Of a stretch of DNA of 9,776 nucleotides, positions 1 to 6,573 are shown piece after piece. Source of the DNA: Fusobacteriaceae bacterium. Its GTDB lineage: Bacteria; Fusobacteriota; Fusobacteriia; Fusobacteriales; Fusobacteriaceae. The position numbers were made by a program, and so were the translations under genes. The notes below the pieces were generated by a model. That model had not been told where the DNA came from, ran no database searches, and saw only the letters and a program-made list of their open reading frames with translations. The stretch is from assembly GCA_016938425.1 (NCBI GenBank), contig JAFGUR010000188.1:1-9776 (forward strand), in the 5' to 3' direction. The stretch's first letter is position 1; every line of letters starts with the position of its first letter.

Positions 1-26
1 TATTTATATTTTTCAGCAAGCCCGAA

Positions 27-104
27 TTAGAGACAATTTAAGTTTTTATTGTCTAAAAAATTGTATAAAAATTTTGAATTTGATTAGTTTTAGAGACATT
101 TTAA
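27..104. repeat. Pair of 15-bp near-identical direct repeats
   Basis: TTAGAGACAATTTAA at 27-41 recurs as TTAGAGACATTTTAA at 90-104. There is one mismatch, and the two starts are 63 bp apart. Both copies are on the + strand, upstream of the putative alr promoter. They may be operator half-sites, remnants of a dispersed repeat, or chance in AT-rich DNA. The internal GAGACA makes pure A/T coincidence less likely, but I cannot assign a function. Confidence 0.4.
31..54. repeat. Inverted repeat, 7-bp arms with 10-nt loop
   Basis: AGACAAT (31-37) pairs with ATTGTCT (48-54) around a 10-nt loop. On the + strand the right arm is followed by A residues (55-60), not T, so it does not read as an intrinsic terminator for an upstream + strand gene. 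On the - strand the stem is followed by CTAATTC, also not a T-run. The left arm overlaps the first copy of the 15-bp direct repeat. Confidence 0.35.
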
Positions 105-149
105 AAATAAAAGATTTATATATTGAAAAATATGTATTTTGAACAAATT

Positions 150-161
150 CTTTCAAGAAAG
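150..161. promoter_or_regulatory. Perfect short dyad CTTTCAAGAAAG next to the promoter
   Basis: CTTTC and GAAAG form a perfect inverted repeat around AA. It ends three bases before the putative -35 hexamer at 165-170. That is a common position for a regulator binding site, but the arms are only 5 bp and no known operator consensus is recognised. The operator role is inferred from position alone. Confidence 0.25.
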
Positions 162-164
162 TAC

Positions 165-193
165 TTACAATTTACGACTATAATAAGTATAAT
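165..193 (+). promoter_or_regulatory. Putative sigma-70-type promoter for the alr-led operon
   Basis: A perfect TATAAT at 188-193 lies 17 nt downstream of TTACAA at 165-170. The -35 is a weak match to TTGACA. A second TATAAT at 179-184 has no good -35 at 16-18 nt, so the downstream hexamer is preferred. Transcription would start near 199-202 and leave a leader of about 26-30 nt before the alr ATG, with room for the ribosome binding site only. This is the only convincing promoter in the window and could serve all eleven genes. Confidence 0.5.
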
Positions 194-227
194 ATAGAGT
201 AGCGAAAAAGTATAAGGAGAAAAAGTC

Positions 228-1334
228 ATGAGAACTTGGGCAGAAATAAATTTAGACAATTTGAATCATAATATTAATACATTGAAAAAGTATGCAGGGG
301 ATAGAGCTATTTTAGGAGTAGTAAAAGCGGATGCTTATGGACATGGAGCTGTTGATGTAGTAAAGGAAATGTCAAGGGCAGGAATAAAAATATTTGGTGT
401 TGCTTGTTTTGATGAAGCAAAAGAACTAAGAGTGAATGGAATAGAAGATGAGATTATGATTTTTGGATGTACTCCTCCAGAAGATTGGGAAAGTGCAGTT
501 GCTCAAAAAATACAACTTACAATAGCATCTTTTGAAGAAATAGAACAATTAGAAAAAATGAAAATCAGACCAGAAGTTCACATTGCTGTAGATACAGGAA
601 TGGGAAGAATTGGTTTTGAAATAGATGAAGCAGTAGAAGCTATAAATTATTTAAGAGAAAAAAAATTAGCAGAAATAGTTGGAATATATACGCATTTATC
701 AAGTGCAGATTTAGACTTTGAAGATGAATACACAAAGGAACAGTTATCGAAATTTTCAATATTTGAAAAGATGGATATTAAATATAGACATATTTTAAAT
801 TCAGCAGGAACTTTAAATTACAATGATAATACATCAAGTAATGTAGTTAGAGGGGGGATTATTCTATACGGAATTTTACCTTGCGATGGAAATTACGAAG
901 AATTTAAACCTGTAATGAAAGTAAAATCAAAAATTCTTTTTATGAAAAAAATAAAAGAGCCGAAATTTATATCATATCAAAAAAAATATTTGGCACAAGA
1001 AGGAGAATTAATAGCTACAATACCAATAGGATATGCTGATGGACTTGATAGAAGATTTACAAATAAGGGGAAAGTTTTAATTAAAGGGAATGAATGTCAA
1101 ATTGTAGGTGTAGTTTGTATGGATCAAATTATGGTGAAGATACCGTTAGAACTTCAAGAAACTATTAAATTAGGAGATGAGGTAGAAATTTTCTGGGAAA
1201 ACTATAATGAGAAAGCAAAAGAAATAGGAACAATTTCTTATGAAATAGTGACTTCAATATCTACTAGGGTTGAAAGAGTATACATTAAAGATAATAAAGT
1301 AGTAGGTAGAAGAGGGTTATTAGGAAGGGAATAG
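228..1334 (+). CDS. alr: Alanine racemase
   Basis: This cytoplasmic PLP enzyme interconverts L- and D-alanine and so supplies D-Ala for peptidoglycan stem peptides. At 368 aa it has the usual family length. The PLP-binding lysine is K33 in VVKADAYGHG, near the start of the N-terminal TIM-barrel domain. The second catalytic base is Y269 in IPIGYADGLDRR, at the start of the C-terminal beta domain. The RGGIILYG segment and the VCMDQIMV segment are also typical. The ATG is preceded by AAGGAGA (214-220) at 7-nt spacing, and the reading frame begins with the family's usual RTWAEINLDNLNHN. It is the first gene after the putative promoter at 165-193 and is followed after 3 nt by the next gene, so it probably leads the operon. 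No key residue is missing. The assignment is secure. A specialised biosynthetic or catabolic (DadX-type) role cannot be excluded from sequence. Confidence 0.96.
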   Translation: MRTWAEINLDNLNHNINTLKKYAGDRAILGVVKADAYGHGAVDVVKEMSRAGIKIFGVACFDEAKELRVNGIEDEIMIFGCTPPEDWESAVAQKIQLTIASFEEIEQLEKMKIRPEVHIAVDTGMGRIGFEIDEAVEAINYLREKKLAEIVGIYTHLSSADLDFEDEYTKEQLSKFSIFEKMDIKYRHILNSAGTLNYNDNTSSNVVRGGIILYGILPCDGNYEEFKPVMKVKSKILFMKKIKEPKFISYQKKYLAQEGELIATIPIGYADGLDRRFTNKGKVLIKGNECQIVGVVCMDQIMVKIPLELQETIKLGDEVEIFWENYNEKAKEIGTISYEIVTSISTRVERVYIKDNKVVGRRGLLGRE

Positions 1335-1337
1335 TAG

Positions 1338-1835
1338 ATGAAGTTTAAAATACCTAAGGGAAGAATGATTACTATTATAGATATTCTATTTCTTGTGGGG
1401 ATTATGTTTTTTGCAAAAATGTATATGGAAAAGTACAATAAAAATTCAACGTCTTTAACAAAAAATGGGATAAAATACACTCTTACAATCAATAATAAAA
1501 AAATAAAAAAAAGCGAGTTATTGAATATAAGCTTAAAAATTGAAAATCGTAAAAGAGAAAAAAAAGAATTAATAATAAAACAAGCTGTTCCTTTTAATTT
1601 TATTATTGAAAAAGAAGGAAAACTTTTATACAAAAGGGATATAGAAGAAAGATTGAGTAAAATATCTAAGAAAATTTATCTTAACAGATATCAAAAGATT
1701 GAATTAGGATCTGAATGGTATGGAGAAAATTTATATAACGAGAAGCTTACTTCAGGGAATTATAGAATAATTCTTTACAGTACAGATTTTGGAATAGAAC
1801 TACCTTTAAATTTTGAAGTTATAGAGGAGGAGTAA
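1338..1835 (+). CDS. Membrane-anchored protein with BsuPI-like beta domain
   Basis: This 165-aa protein has a short basic N-terminus and one hydrophobic segment (about residues 11-29) with no obvious cleavage site, so it is probably anchored in the inner membrane with the rest outside. Residues 46-162 look beta-rich. Their order recalls the BsuPI (intracellular proteinase inhibitor) fold: a strand of the form LNISLKIEN, then PFNFIIEKEGKLLYKRD, then an L-rich turn, then IELGSEWYGENL, and finally LTSGNYRIILYST. BsuPI-like domains occur in many proteins unrelated to protease inhibition, so I infer a fold rather than an activity. The start ATG follows the alr stop by 3 nt, with GGAAGGGA (1323-1330) as ribosome binding site. 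The stop TAA touches the next ATG directly (0-nt gap), which suggests translational coupling and perhaps a shared role. I do not recognise a named gene. Confidence 0.75.
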   Translation: MKFKIPKGRMITIIDILFLVGIMFFAKMYMEKYNKNSTSLTKNGIKYTLTINNKKIKKSELLNISLKIENRKREKKELIIKQAVPFNFIIEKEGKLLYKRDIEERLSKISKKIYLNRYQKIELGSEWYGENLYNEKLTSGNYRIILYSTDFGIELPLNFEVIEEE

Positions 1836-2639
1836 ATGAAAAAGTTAATTATTTTTATTTTATTTTTAGCAAGTATGTTTGGAGCTACCAAAACTTCTAT
1901 AAATTTATATGAAACTGATGAAAGTAAAAAATTTGAAGATTTGAGTAAAGTTGAAAAAACAGTGCTTGGATATGATTTACAAAATAGTGGATTAAGCTTT
2001 GAAGATAGACTAGGAATGTTAGAAAAAAAAGTTTTCGGGAATATAAGTTCAGATAATATACTAATCAGACAAAAGAAAATATATGATTTGTTGTTTTTAG
2101 ATAGTTCATATTATAGCCTTATAACTAAAACTGACAATATAGAGGAATATTTATTTCAAGATAGAAAGAAAGAAAAAGATATATTAACTAGAGTGGAGAG
2201 AGCAGAGGAATATTTATTTGGAACAAGATTAGGAAATGACAGTTTAATTTCAAGGATAGACAATATATATGAGTATTTATTACTAAGAGATCAAAACTTT
2301 GGAATTAAAGCTAAATTTTTGCAAAAAGATATTGATATTTTTGAAATTAGAGCAATTAAAAGATATGGTTCTTTAAAATTAAATCAAATTTTAGAATTTA
2401 ATTTAGAAAAAGATATTCCTGGATTAGCTAAATCAGGGTCTTTAGTGATAGGACAAGTAATTAAGAAAGAAAAATTAAAAATATCTTCAGATGAAGAAGT
2501 TATAATTGTTTTTAGAAAAATAATAACAGAAGAAGGAAGAGAAGTTTCAATAGATAAGACTTTAGAGATAAAAGGAAATTCTTCAGGTTTATTTTTAGGG
2601 AAGCAAGTAAGAATAGATAATATATTAATTATTGGTTAG
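1836..2639 (+). CDS. Exported protein with six 21-residue repeats
   Basis: The 267-aa product begins with a classical signal peptide: MKK, a hydrophobic core to about residue 13, and likely cleavage after FGA at residue 17. Residues 35-156 are six tandem units of about 21 residues (35-56, 57-77, 78-97, 98-118, 119-139, 140-156). Each has a pattern like R-[IV]-[DE]-x-x-E-x-[YK]-[LV]-[FL]-[GL], then a variable stretch ending in L-I. The clearest cores are DRLGMLEKKVFG, RVERAEEYLFG and RIDNIYEYLL. They are probably helical. Residues about 176-267 form a second, beta-looking part (SGSLVIGQVIKKEKL, EEVIIVFRKI, GLFLGKQVRIDNIL). There is no lipobox cysteine and no C-terminal anchor, so a periplasmic or outer-membrane-associated location is inferred. 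It abuts the preceding BsuPI-like gene. GAGGAGG (1825-1831) serves as ribosome binding site. No function can be assigned. Confidence 0.8.
   Translation: MKKLIIFILFLASMFGATKTSINLYETDESKKFEDLSKVEKTVLGYDLQNSGLSFEDRLGMLEKKVFGNISSDNILIRQKKIYDLLFLDSSYYSLITKTDNIEEYLFQDRKKEKDILTRVERAEEYLFGTRLGNDSLISRIDNIYEYLLLRDQNFGIKAKFLQKDIDIFEIRAIKRYGSLKLNQILEFNLEKDIPGLAKSGSLVIGQVIKKEKLKISSDEEVIIVFRKIITEEGREVSIDKTLEIKGNSSGLFLGKQVRIDNILIIG
1938..2303 (+). repeat. Coding region of six tandem 21-residue repeats
   Basis: These bases encode residues 35-156 of the exported protein. Units are 22, 21, 20, 21, 21 and 17 residues long, read by eye. DNA identity between units is low, so the repeat is old and kept at protein level rather than being a recent tandem duplication. 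The [VL]FG ending of units 2 and 5 is the most constant landmark, and units 4 and 6 share DNI-[EY]-EYL. Confidence 0.65.
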
Positions 2640-2650
2640 AGAGGAATAGA

Positions 2651-3832
2651 ATGGCAACTAGAATTATTGTAAAAAAAGATAAAGAGGATAAAATAAGAAA
2701 TTTTTATCCTAATGTATATATGGATGAAATAAAAACAATTATGGGTAAAGCTGAAAATGGTCAAGTAGTAGAGGTTTGTGCAGAGGATTTAAGTTATATA
2801 GCTACAGGATATGTAGCTGAAAATACAAATGCTTTTGTGAGAGTTCTTACTACAAAAAATGAGGTTATAGATAAGAATTTTTTTATAGAAAAAATTAAAA
2901 GAGCTTATGCAAAAAGAGAAATACTTAAAAATGAAACTAATTGCATGAGAATTTTCTATTCAGAAGGCGATGGAATTCCAGGTTTAATAGTTGATAAATT
3001 TGAAAAATATTTGTCAGTACAGTTTAGAAATACTGGATTAGAAAATTTTAAACAAGAAATAATTAATGCTTTAAAAAAAGTTATTAAACCTAAAGGAATT
3101 TATGAAAGATCAGATGTAGAAAATAGAATTCATGAAGGTGCAGAAAATCAAACAGGTATAATTTATGGAGAAATTCCTAAAGAAATAGTAATGGAAGATA
3201 ATGGACTTAAGTATACAGTTGATATTGAAGACGGGCAAAAAACGGGTTTCTTTTTAGACCAAAGAGATTCCAGAAAGTTCATAAGACCTTATTTAAATAG
3301 GCAAACAAAGTTTTTAGATGTTTTTTCTTCATCAGGTGGCTTTTCAATAGCTGCTTTAAAAGAAAATTGTCAAAAAGTTGTAGCAATTGATAAAGAACCT
3401 TATGCATTGGAACTTTGTAAAAAAAATTATGAGTTAAATGGATTTGAAGGTAATTTTGAAACTATTGAAGGAGACGCTTTTTCAATATTAAAGACTTTAA
3501 ATGCAAAGAAGGAAAAATACGATGTAATTACTTTAGATCCACCATCTCTTATAAAAAAAAGAATAGATGTAAGAAGAGGAAGAGATTTTTTCTATGATTT
3601 ATGCAATGATAGTTTTAAACTTTTAAATGATAATGGAATTTTAGGAGTAATTACTTGTGCATATCATTTATCTCTACAAGATTTAATAGAAGTAACAAGA
3701 ATGGCAGCATCAAAAAATAAAAAGAAATTAGAAGTGATTGGAATAAACTATCAACCAAGTGATCATCCATGGATTTTACATGTACCAGAAACTTTGTATT
3801 TGAAGGCGTTGTGGGTAAGAATAACAGACTAG
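2651..3832 (+). CDS. RlmI-type PUA/SAM RNA cytosine methyltransferase
   Basis: The 393-aa protein matches the RlmI (YccW)/YwbD family, whose E. coli member makes m5C at 23S rRNA position 1962 in the cytoplasm. Residues about 1-75 form the PUA domain (RIIVKKDKEDKIRNFYPNVY). Residues about 95-190 form the central EEHEE-like domain with GDGIPGLIVDKF. The C-terminal half is a Rossmann methyltransferase. Its landmarks are GQKTGFFLDQRDSR (195-208), SAM motif I LDVFSSSGGF (222-231), acidic motif AIDKEP (245-250), motif IV LDPP (295-298) and the putative catalytic C336 in GVITCAYH. The end DHPWILHVPETLYLKALWVR resembles that of E. coli RlmI. AGAGAGGA (2638-2645) precedes the ATG at 5 nt. The family call is firm. 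The exact target nucleotide is inferred from homology, so no symbol is given. Confidence 0.88.
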   Translation: MATRIIVKKDKEDKIRNFYPNVYMDEIKTIMGKAENGQVVEVCAEDLSYIATGYVAENTNAFVRVLTTKNEVIDKNFFIEKIKRAYAKREILKNETNCMRIFYSEGDGIPGLIVDKFEKYLSVQFRNTGLENFKQEIINALKKVIKPKGIYERSDVENRIHEGAENQTGIIYGEIPKEIVMEDNGLKYTVDIEDGQKTGFFLDQRDSRKFIRPYLNRQTKFLDVFSSSGGFSIAALKENCQKVVAIDKEPYALELCKKNYELNGFEGNFETIEGDAFSILKTLNAKKEKYDVITLDPPSLIKKRIDVRRGRDFFYDLCNDSFKLLNDNGILGVITCAYHLSLQDLIEVTRMAASKNKKKLEVIGINYQPSDHPWILHVPETLYLKALWVRITD

Positions 3833-3836
3833 GAGG
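3831..3836 (+). promoter_or_regulatory. AGGAGG ribosome binding site deciding the cvpA start
   Basis: A perfect AGGAGG overlaps the stop codon of the methyltransferase and lies 5 nt before the ATG at 3842. An in-frame GTG at 3836 gives a slightly longer frame, but it sits inside this ribosome binding site and cannot use it. The ATG is therefore the start. Confidence 0.85.
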
Positions 3837-3841
3837 TGTCT

Positions 3842-4402
3842 ATGCTAGTTGATAATCTAGTACTTGTGATACTGCTCATGTTTACTGTAATGGGGTACAG
3901 AAAAGGTGTAATAACAGAGTTCATTTCTTTTTCGGCATTATTATTTAATGTAGTGCTATCAAAGGAAATAACACCATATATAGTAAAAAAATTAAATATA
4001 ACAGTTGAAAACAAATTTTACGATATATTCGTGTATTCAGGAATTTTTATAGCTACTTATGTTATTTTTACATTAGTAATAAAGTTTATGCTTAGGACAG
4101 TAACTGTTAATAAAAAACTTTTTATTGATAAGGTGACAGGTGGTTTATTAGGATTAGTAAAAGCTATATTTATAAATGTATTACTTTTATTAGTTTTATT
4201 AGTAGTATCAAAATTTAATAGAGAAGTTGATAAAAAGCTAAGTGAAAGTAAATCTTACGAACTTTTTACACAATTTGATGAGAGTACAATGATGTTTTTA
4301 CCAGAAGAAATAAAAGAAACTATAAAAAAGTTTGATTATGAGAAAGAAATAGATAAAGCGATAAAAGAGAGTTTAGGCGGTAAGAATGATAAAAATAGAT
4401 AG
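3842..4402 (+). CDS. cvpA: CvpA family inner-membrane protein
   Basis: This is a 186-aa membrane protein of the CvpA (colicin V production) family. Members are linked in other bacteria to colicin V export and to envelope or bile-salt stress, and their molecular activity is unsettled. Four hydrophobic segments are visible, at about residues 5-17, 23-40, 62-83 and 101-123. The family landmarks are D4 at the N-terminus, GYRKGVITE (18-26) after the first segment, and D96-K-V-TGGLLGLVKA before the last. The tail (about 125-186) is charged and probably cytoplasmic. The ATG at 3842 is chosen over an upstream in-frame GTG because of AGGAGG at 3831-3836. The 3' end overlaps lptF by 17 nt, implying translational coupling. 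The symbol reflects family membership, not a shown role. Confidence 0.85.
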   Translation: MLVDNLVLVILLMFTVMGYRKGVITEFISFSALLFNVVLSKEITPYIVKKLNITVENKFYDIFVYSGIFIATYVIFTLVIKFMLRTVTVNKKLFIDKVTGGLLGLVKAIFINVLLLLVLLVVSKFNREVDKKLSESKSYELFTQFDESTMMFLPEEIKETIKKFDYEKEIDKAIKESLGGKNDKNR

Positions 4403-5483
4403 ATATGTACTAAAAGAGATGTTTTTACCAACATTATTTGGTATAAGCTTAATAACCTTTGCATTAATGATTGATATAATCAGAAGTATAGCAGAGACTC
4501 TTATAGTAAAAAGTGTTCCTTTAATGGAGATATTGGCAATGTTTTCTTATTTAACACCACAAATAATGGTACAAACAGTACCTTTAGGAATATTTTTTGG
4601 AATAATGATGACCTATAATAATATGTCAACAACAAGTGAAATGGTAGCTATGCAATCTTCAGGAATGAGTATCAATAGAATTCTTAAAATGCCTTTATTT
4701 TTAGGAATAGTAGTTACTTTAGGAATTTATGGATTTCAAGAAAAAGTTCAACCTTTAGCACAAAAAAAAGCTGATATGCTTATGAAAAAAATAGCATATT
4801 CAAAGCCAACAGCACAATTACAACCAAAACAGTTTGTTTCTGATGTTGGAAATATGAGTGTTTACGTAGAAGATGTTACAGAAGATGGTAAAGCAAAAAA
4901 TTTGATAGCATTTTTAAAATCTGGAGATAGTGAATTTTCTCAAGTTATAATGGCTAAAGAAACTGATTTTACAAACAGTGAAATAATAATTAATGATGCT
5001 AAAACCTATACAGTTTTACCAAATGAAATAAAAGATGAAAATAGAAAAGTTTATACTCTTTTAGAAGGAAATATAAAGCAAAGGGTTACACCAATATCAA
5101 GTTTTTTTGGAGATCCTAGAAAAACAAAGATAACAAAAGAAAGCTTAGGAATAATACAGTTAATTAGAACAATAAAAGAAAAAAAAGCAATAGGTGATGA
5201 ATATAAAGTATTTGAAACAGAGTTGTATAAAAAAATATACTCTCCACTTTCTGCAATTTTCTTTGCACTACTAGGACCTTTGCTATCAATAAGACATTCA
5301 AGGACAATAAAGGGATTAAATTTAGGGATGAGTTTAGGAATAATATTAGCTTATATGGGCGTGCAAGATGCACTTTTGGCCATGGCAGAAAATAACCAAA
5401 TAGAGCCATTTCTATTATTTATACCTAATTTAATATTACTAGCAATTACTATATTTTCATATAGAGTCCAAAGTAGGAGATAA
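4386..5483 (+). CDS. lptF: LptF/YjgP-type LPS export permease
   Basis: The product (365 aa) is one of the two inner-membrane permease subunits that, with the LptB ATPase, extract lipopolysaccharide and pass it to LptC/LptA. It shows the family plan: three membrane segments (about 12-32, 56-76, 102-118), a periplasmic jelly-roll domain (about 120-280), then three more (about 284-303, 310-334, 341-359). Motifs are the N-terminal IDRYVLKEMFLPTLFG, TTSEMVAMQSSGMS (82-95), and ELYKKIYSPLSAIFFALLG just before segment 4. PKQFVSDVGNMSVYVED (147-163) resembles the P-x-x-F...YVE stretch of LptF, which is why I call this LptF and the next LptG. Its start lies inside cvpA, and the upstream GGCGG gives only a weak ribosome binding site, so it may depend on coupling. 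The presence of LptF implies an outer membrane. Confidence 0.88.
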   Translation: MIKIDRYVLKEMFLPTLFGISLITFALMIDIIRSIAETLIVKSVPLMEILAMFSYLTPQIMVQTVPLGIFFGIMMTYNNMSTTSEMVAMQSSGMSINRILKMPLFLGIVVTLGIYGFQEKVQPLAQKKADMLMKKIAYSKPTAQLQPKQFVSDVGNMSVYVEDVTEDGKAKNLIAFLKSGDSEFSQVIMAKETDFTNSEIIINDAKTYTVLPNEIKDENRKVYTLLEGNIKQRVTPISSFFGDPRKTKITKESLGIIQLIRTIKEKKAIGDEYKVFETELYKKIYSPLSAIFFALLGPLLSIRHSRTIKGLNLGMSLGIILAYMGVQDALLAMAENNQIEPFLLFIPNLILLAITIFSYRVQSRR

Positions 5484-5485
5484 AA

Positions 5486-6565
5486 ATGACAAAAATTGAT
5501 AAAAACGTGACAAAGCAATTTTTTAAGATTACGTTCTTAGTTATTATTGGACTTGTAGGGTTATCTATTATTACACAGTTAAAAAGAGCTATAGTTAATG
5601 TAAATAGTGGAGCAATGACAGTTGTAGAATCTATGAAATTTTTATTTTCAGAATCTCCAAGAACAACAGTACTTTTAATGCCAATAGCAACACTACTTGG
5701 TGCTATGATGACAATGAATAATATGGCAAAAACTTCCGAAATAATAGCTTTAAAAACGTCAGGGATTAGTTTTAAAAGAATAATTAGGTATCCTGTAATT
5801 ATGGCTTTTATATTTGCACTTTTTACAGCAATATTAGGGGATAGAGTATCAACTACAGGTAGAAGAATAAAAAGAGAGTTGAAAGAAAAAGCTAATAAAA
5901 GTATGTATTATTCGAGAAATATCTCTGAAAATGTATATATGAGAGGGAAAGATGGTAAATATATAACTCACATTGCTACAGTTTATGGAGATTTAGGTGA
6001 AATATATAAAGCTGTTTTAATATTTCAAGATGAAAAAGGTAATTTATCTAAAGTTATTTCAATAGATAAAGCTTTATATGATCCTTATTTAAAAATTTGG
6101 AAAGGTTCTAATGTTTTTGTAAAAAATCTTAAAAATGAAACAGAACAAACTTATACAATAAAAGTAATATCAGAGCTTAAAGAGGTTCCAGAAGAACTCG
6201 AAAAACATAAAGTTTATATGGATGAAATTAATTTTTTTGAAATCAGAAAAAATGCATTATTTTTAAGAGCAACAGGTGGAGATGCAAAAGACTATATATT
6301 AGAAATGCATAGACGGATAGCAGATCCTTTATTAGTATTTATAATTAGTTTTTTTGGATTTGCACTTGGGAGTAGGTATGTAAGAGGGGGAGTAGGGATT
6401 AGCGTGGCAATAGGTATAGTACTTGGATTTTCAACTTATGTAGTTAAATCATTAAGTGATGCTTTTGTTACAGGAAATTATTTGAGTCCTCAATTGGGAG
6501 CATGGTTACCATGTATAATTTTTACAATTGTTAGTGCTATTACATTAAGTAAAGCAGAATATTAG
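5486..6565 (+). CDS. lptG: LptG/YjgQ-type LPS export permease
   Basis: This 359-aa partner of LptF is also of the YjgP/YjgQ family. Membrane segments lie at about 12-31, 60-80, 102-118, 280-298, 302-322 and 335-354, around a periplasmic domain (about 120-275). The soluble part carries an LptG-like stretch: NVYMRGKDGKYITHIATV, then an IFQDEKGNLSKVISIDKALY segment and a W-centred strand (W205). KTSEIIALKTSGIS (82-95) and EMHRRIADPLLVFIISFFGF (273-292) are family hallmarks and closely mirror the same places in the preceding gene. The pair therefore arose by an old duplication and probably forms the LptFG heterodimer. AGGAGA (5475-5480) sits 5 nt before the ATG, and the gap to lptF is 2 nt. No lptA, lptB or lptC is seen in the window, which is usual because they are often encoded elsewhere. 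Confidence 0.87.
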   Translation: MTKIDKNVTKQFFKITFLVIIGLVGLSIITQLKRAIVNVNSGAMTVVESMKFLFSESPRTTVLLMPIATLLGAMMTMNNMAKTSEIIALKTSGISFKRIIRYPVIMAFIFALFTAILGDRVSTTGRRIKRELKEKANKSMYYSRNISENVYMRGKDGKYITHIATVYGDLGEIYKAVLIFQDEKGNLSKVISIDKALYDPYLKIWKGSNVFVKNLKNETEQTYTIKVISELKEVPEELEKHKVYMDEINFFEIRKNALFLRATGGDAKDYILEMHRRIADPLLVFIISFFGFALGSRYVRGGVGISVAIGIVLGFSTYVVKSLSDAFVTGNYLSPQLGAWLPCIIFTIVSAITLSKAEY

Positions 6566-6569
6566 GAGG
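6564..6569 (+). promoter_or_regulatory. AGGAGG ribosome binding site supporting a TTG start
   Basis: AGGAGG overlaps the lptG stop codon and lies 4 nt before TTG at 6574. No in-frame ATG occurs before codon 18 (6625), which would remove the first beta strand of the peptidase. TTG is therefore the best start. Confidence 0.75.
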
Positions 6570-6573
6570 GAAA

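Larger units (their letters stand above)
1..164. other. Non-coding leader upstream of alr
   Basis: This stretch of roughly 75-80% A+T has no recognisable gene. Frame 1 is open only from the window edge to a TAG at 28-30 (residues YLYFSASPN), which could be the tail of an upstream gene but is too short to identify. Frame 2 is open from the edge to a TGA at 140-142, but its composition is unremarkable and it has no internal start with a ribosome binding site. The region holds a direct repeat (27-41 and 90-104) and two inverted repeats (31-54, 150-161), listed separately. Confidence 0.5.

Noticed and set aside
1..30. Possible last nine codons of an upstream + strand gene (YLYFSASPN, TAG)
   Set aside because: It is too short to identify. 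It competes with an equally open frame and has no terminator just after it.
31..54. Stem-loop as an intrinsic terminator
   Set aside because: Neither strand has a T-run after the stem. The + strand side is A-rich, and the 10-nt loop with an AT-rich stem is weak.
2..142. Open frame on the + strand running in from the left edge to TGA at 140-142
   Set aside because: It has 46 codons with no recognisable motif and no internal start with a ribosome site. Such a run is possible by chance in AT-rich DNA.
179..184. Upstream TATAAT as the main -10 element
   Set aside because: No acceptable -35 lies 16-18 nt upstream. The second TATAAT at 188-193 has TTACAA at 17 nt.
1238..1633. 131-codon - strand frame opposite the alr end and the BsuPI-like gene
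   Set aside because: It lies opposite two well-supported + strand genes. Its Phe/Ile/Leu-rich product is the typical shadow of Lys/Glu-rich coding DNA, and it has no ribosome site.
3829..4014. Short - strand frame opposite cvpA
   Set aside because: It is fully covered by cvpA, which has membrane segments and family motifs. It has no motif of its own.
5164..5409. 81-codon - strand frame opposite lptF
   Set aside because: It is the antisense shadow of the conserved lptF C-terminal membrane segments.
4386..6565. Two similar permease genes as a recent tandem duplication
   Set aside because: The two share the family plan and short motifs but differ widely elsewhere. They match LptF and LptG separately, so this is an ancient, functional pair.
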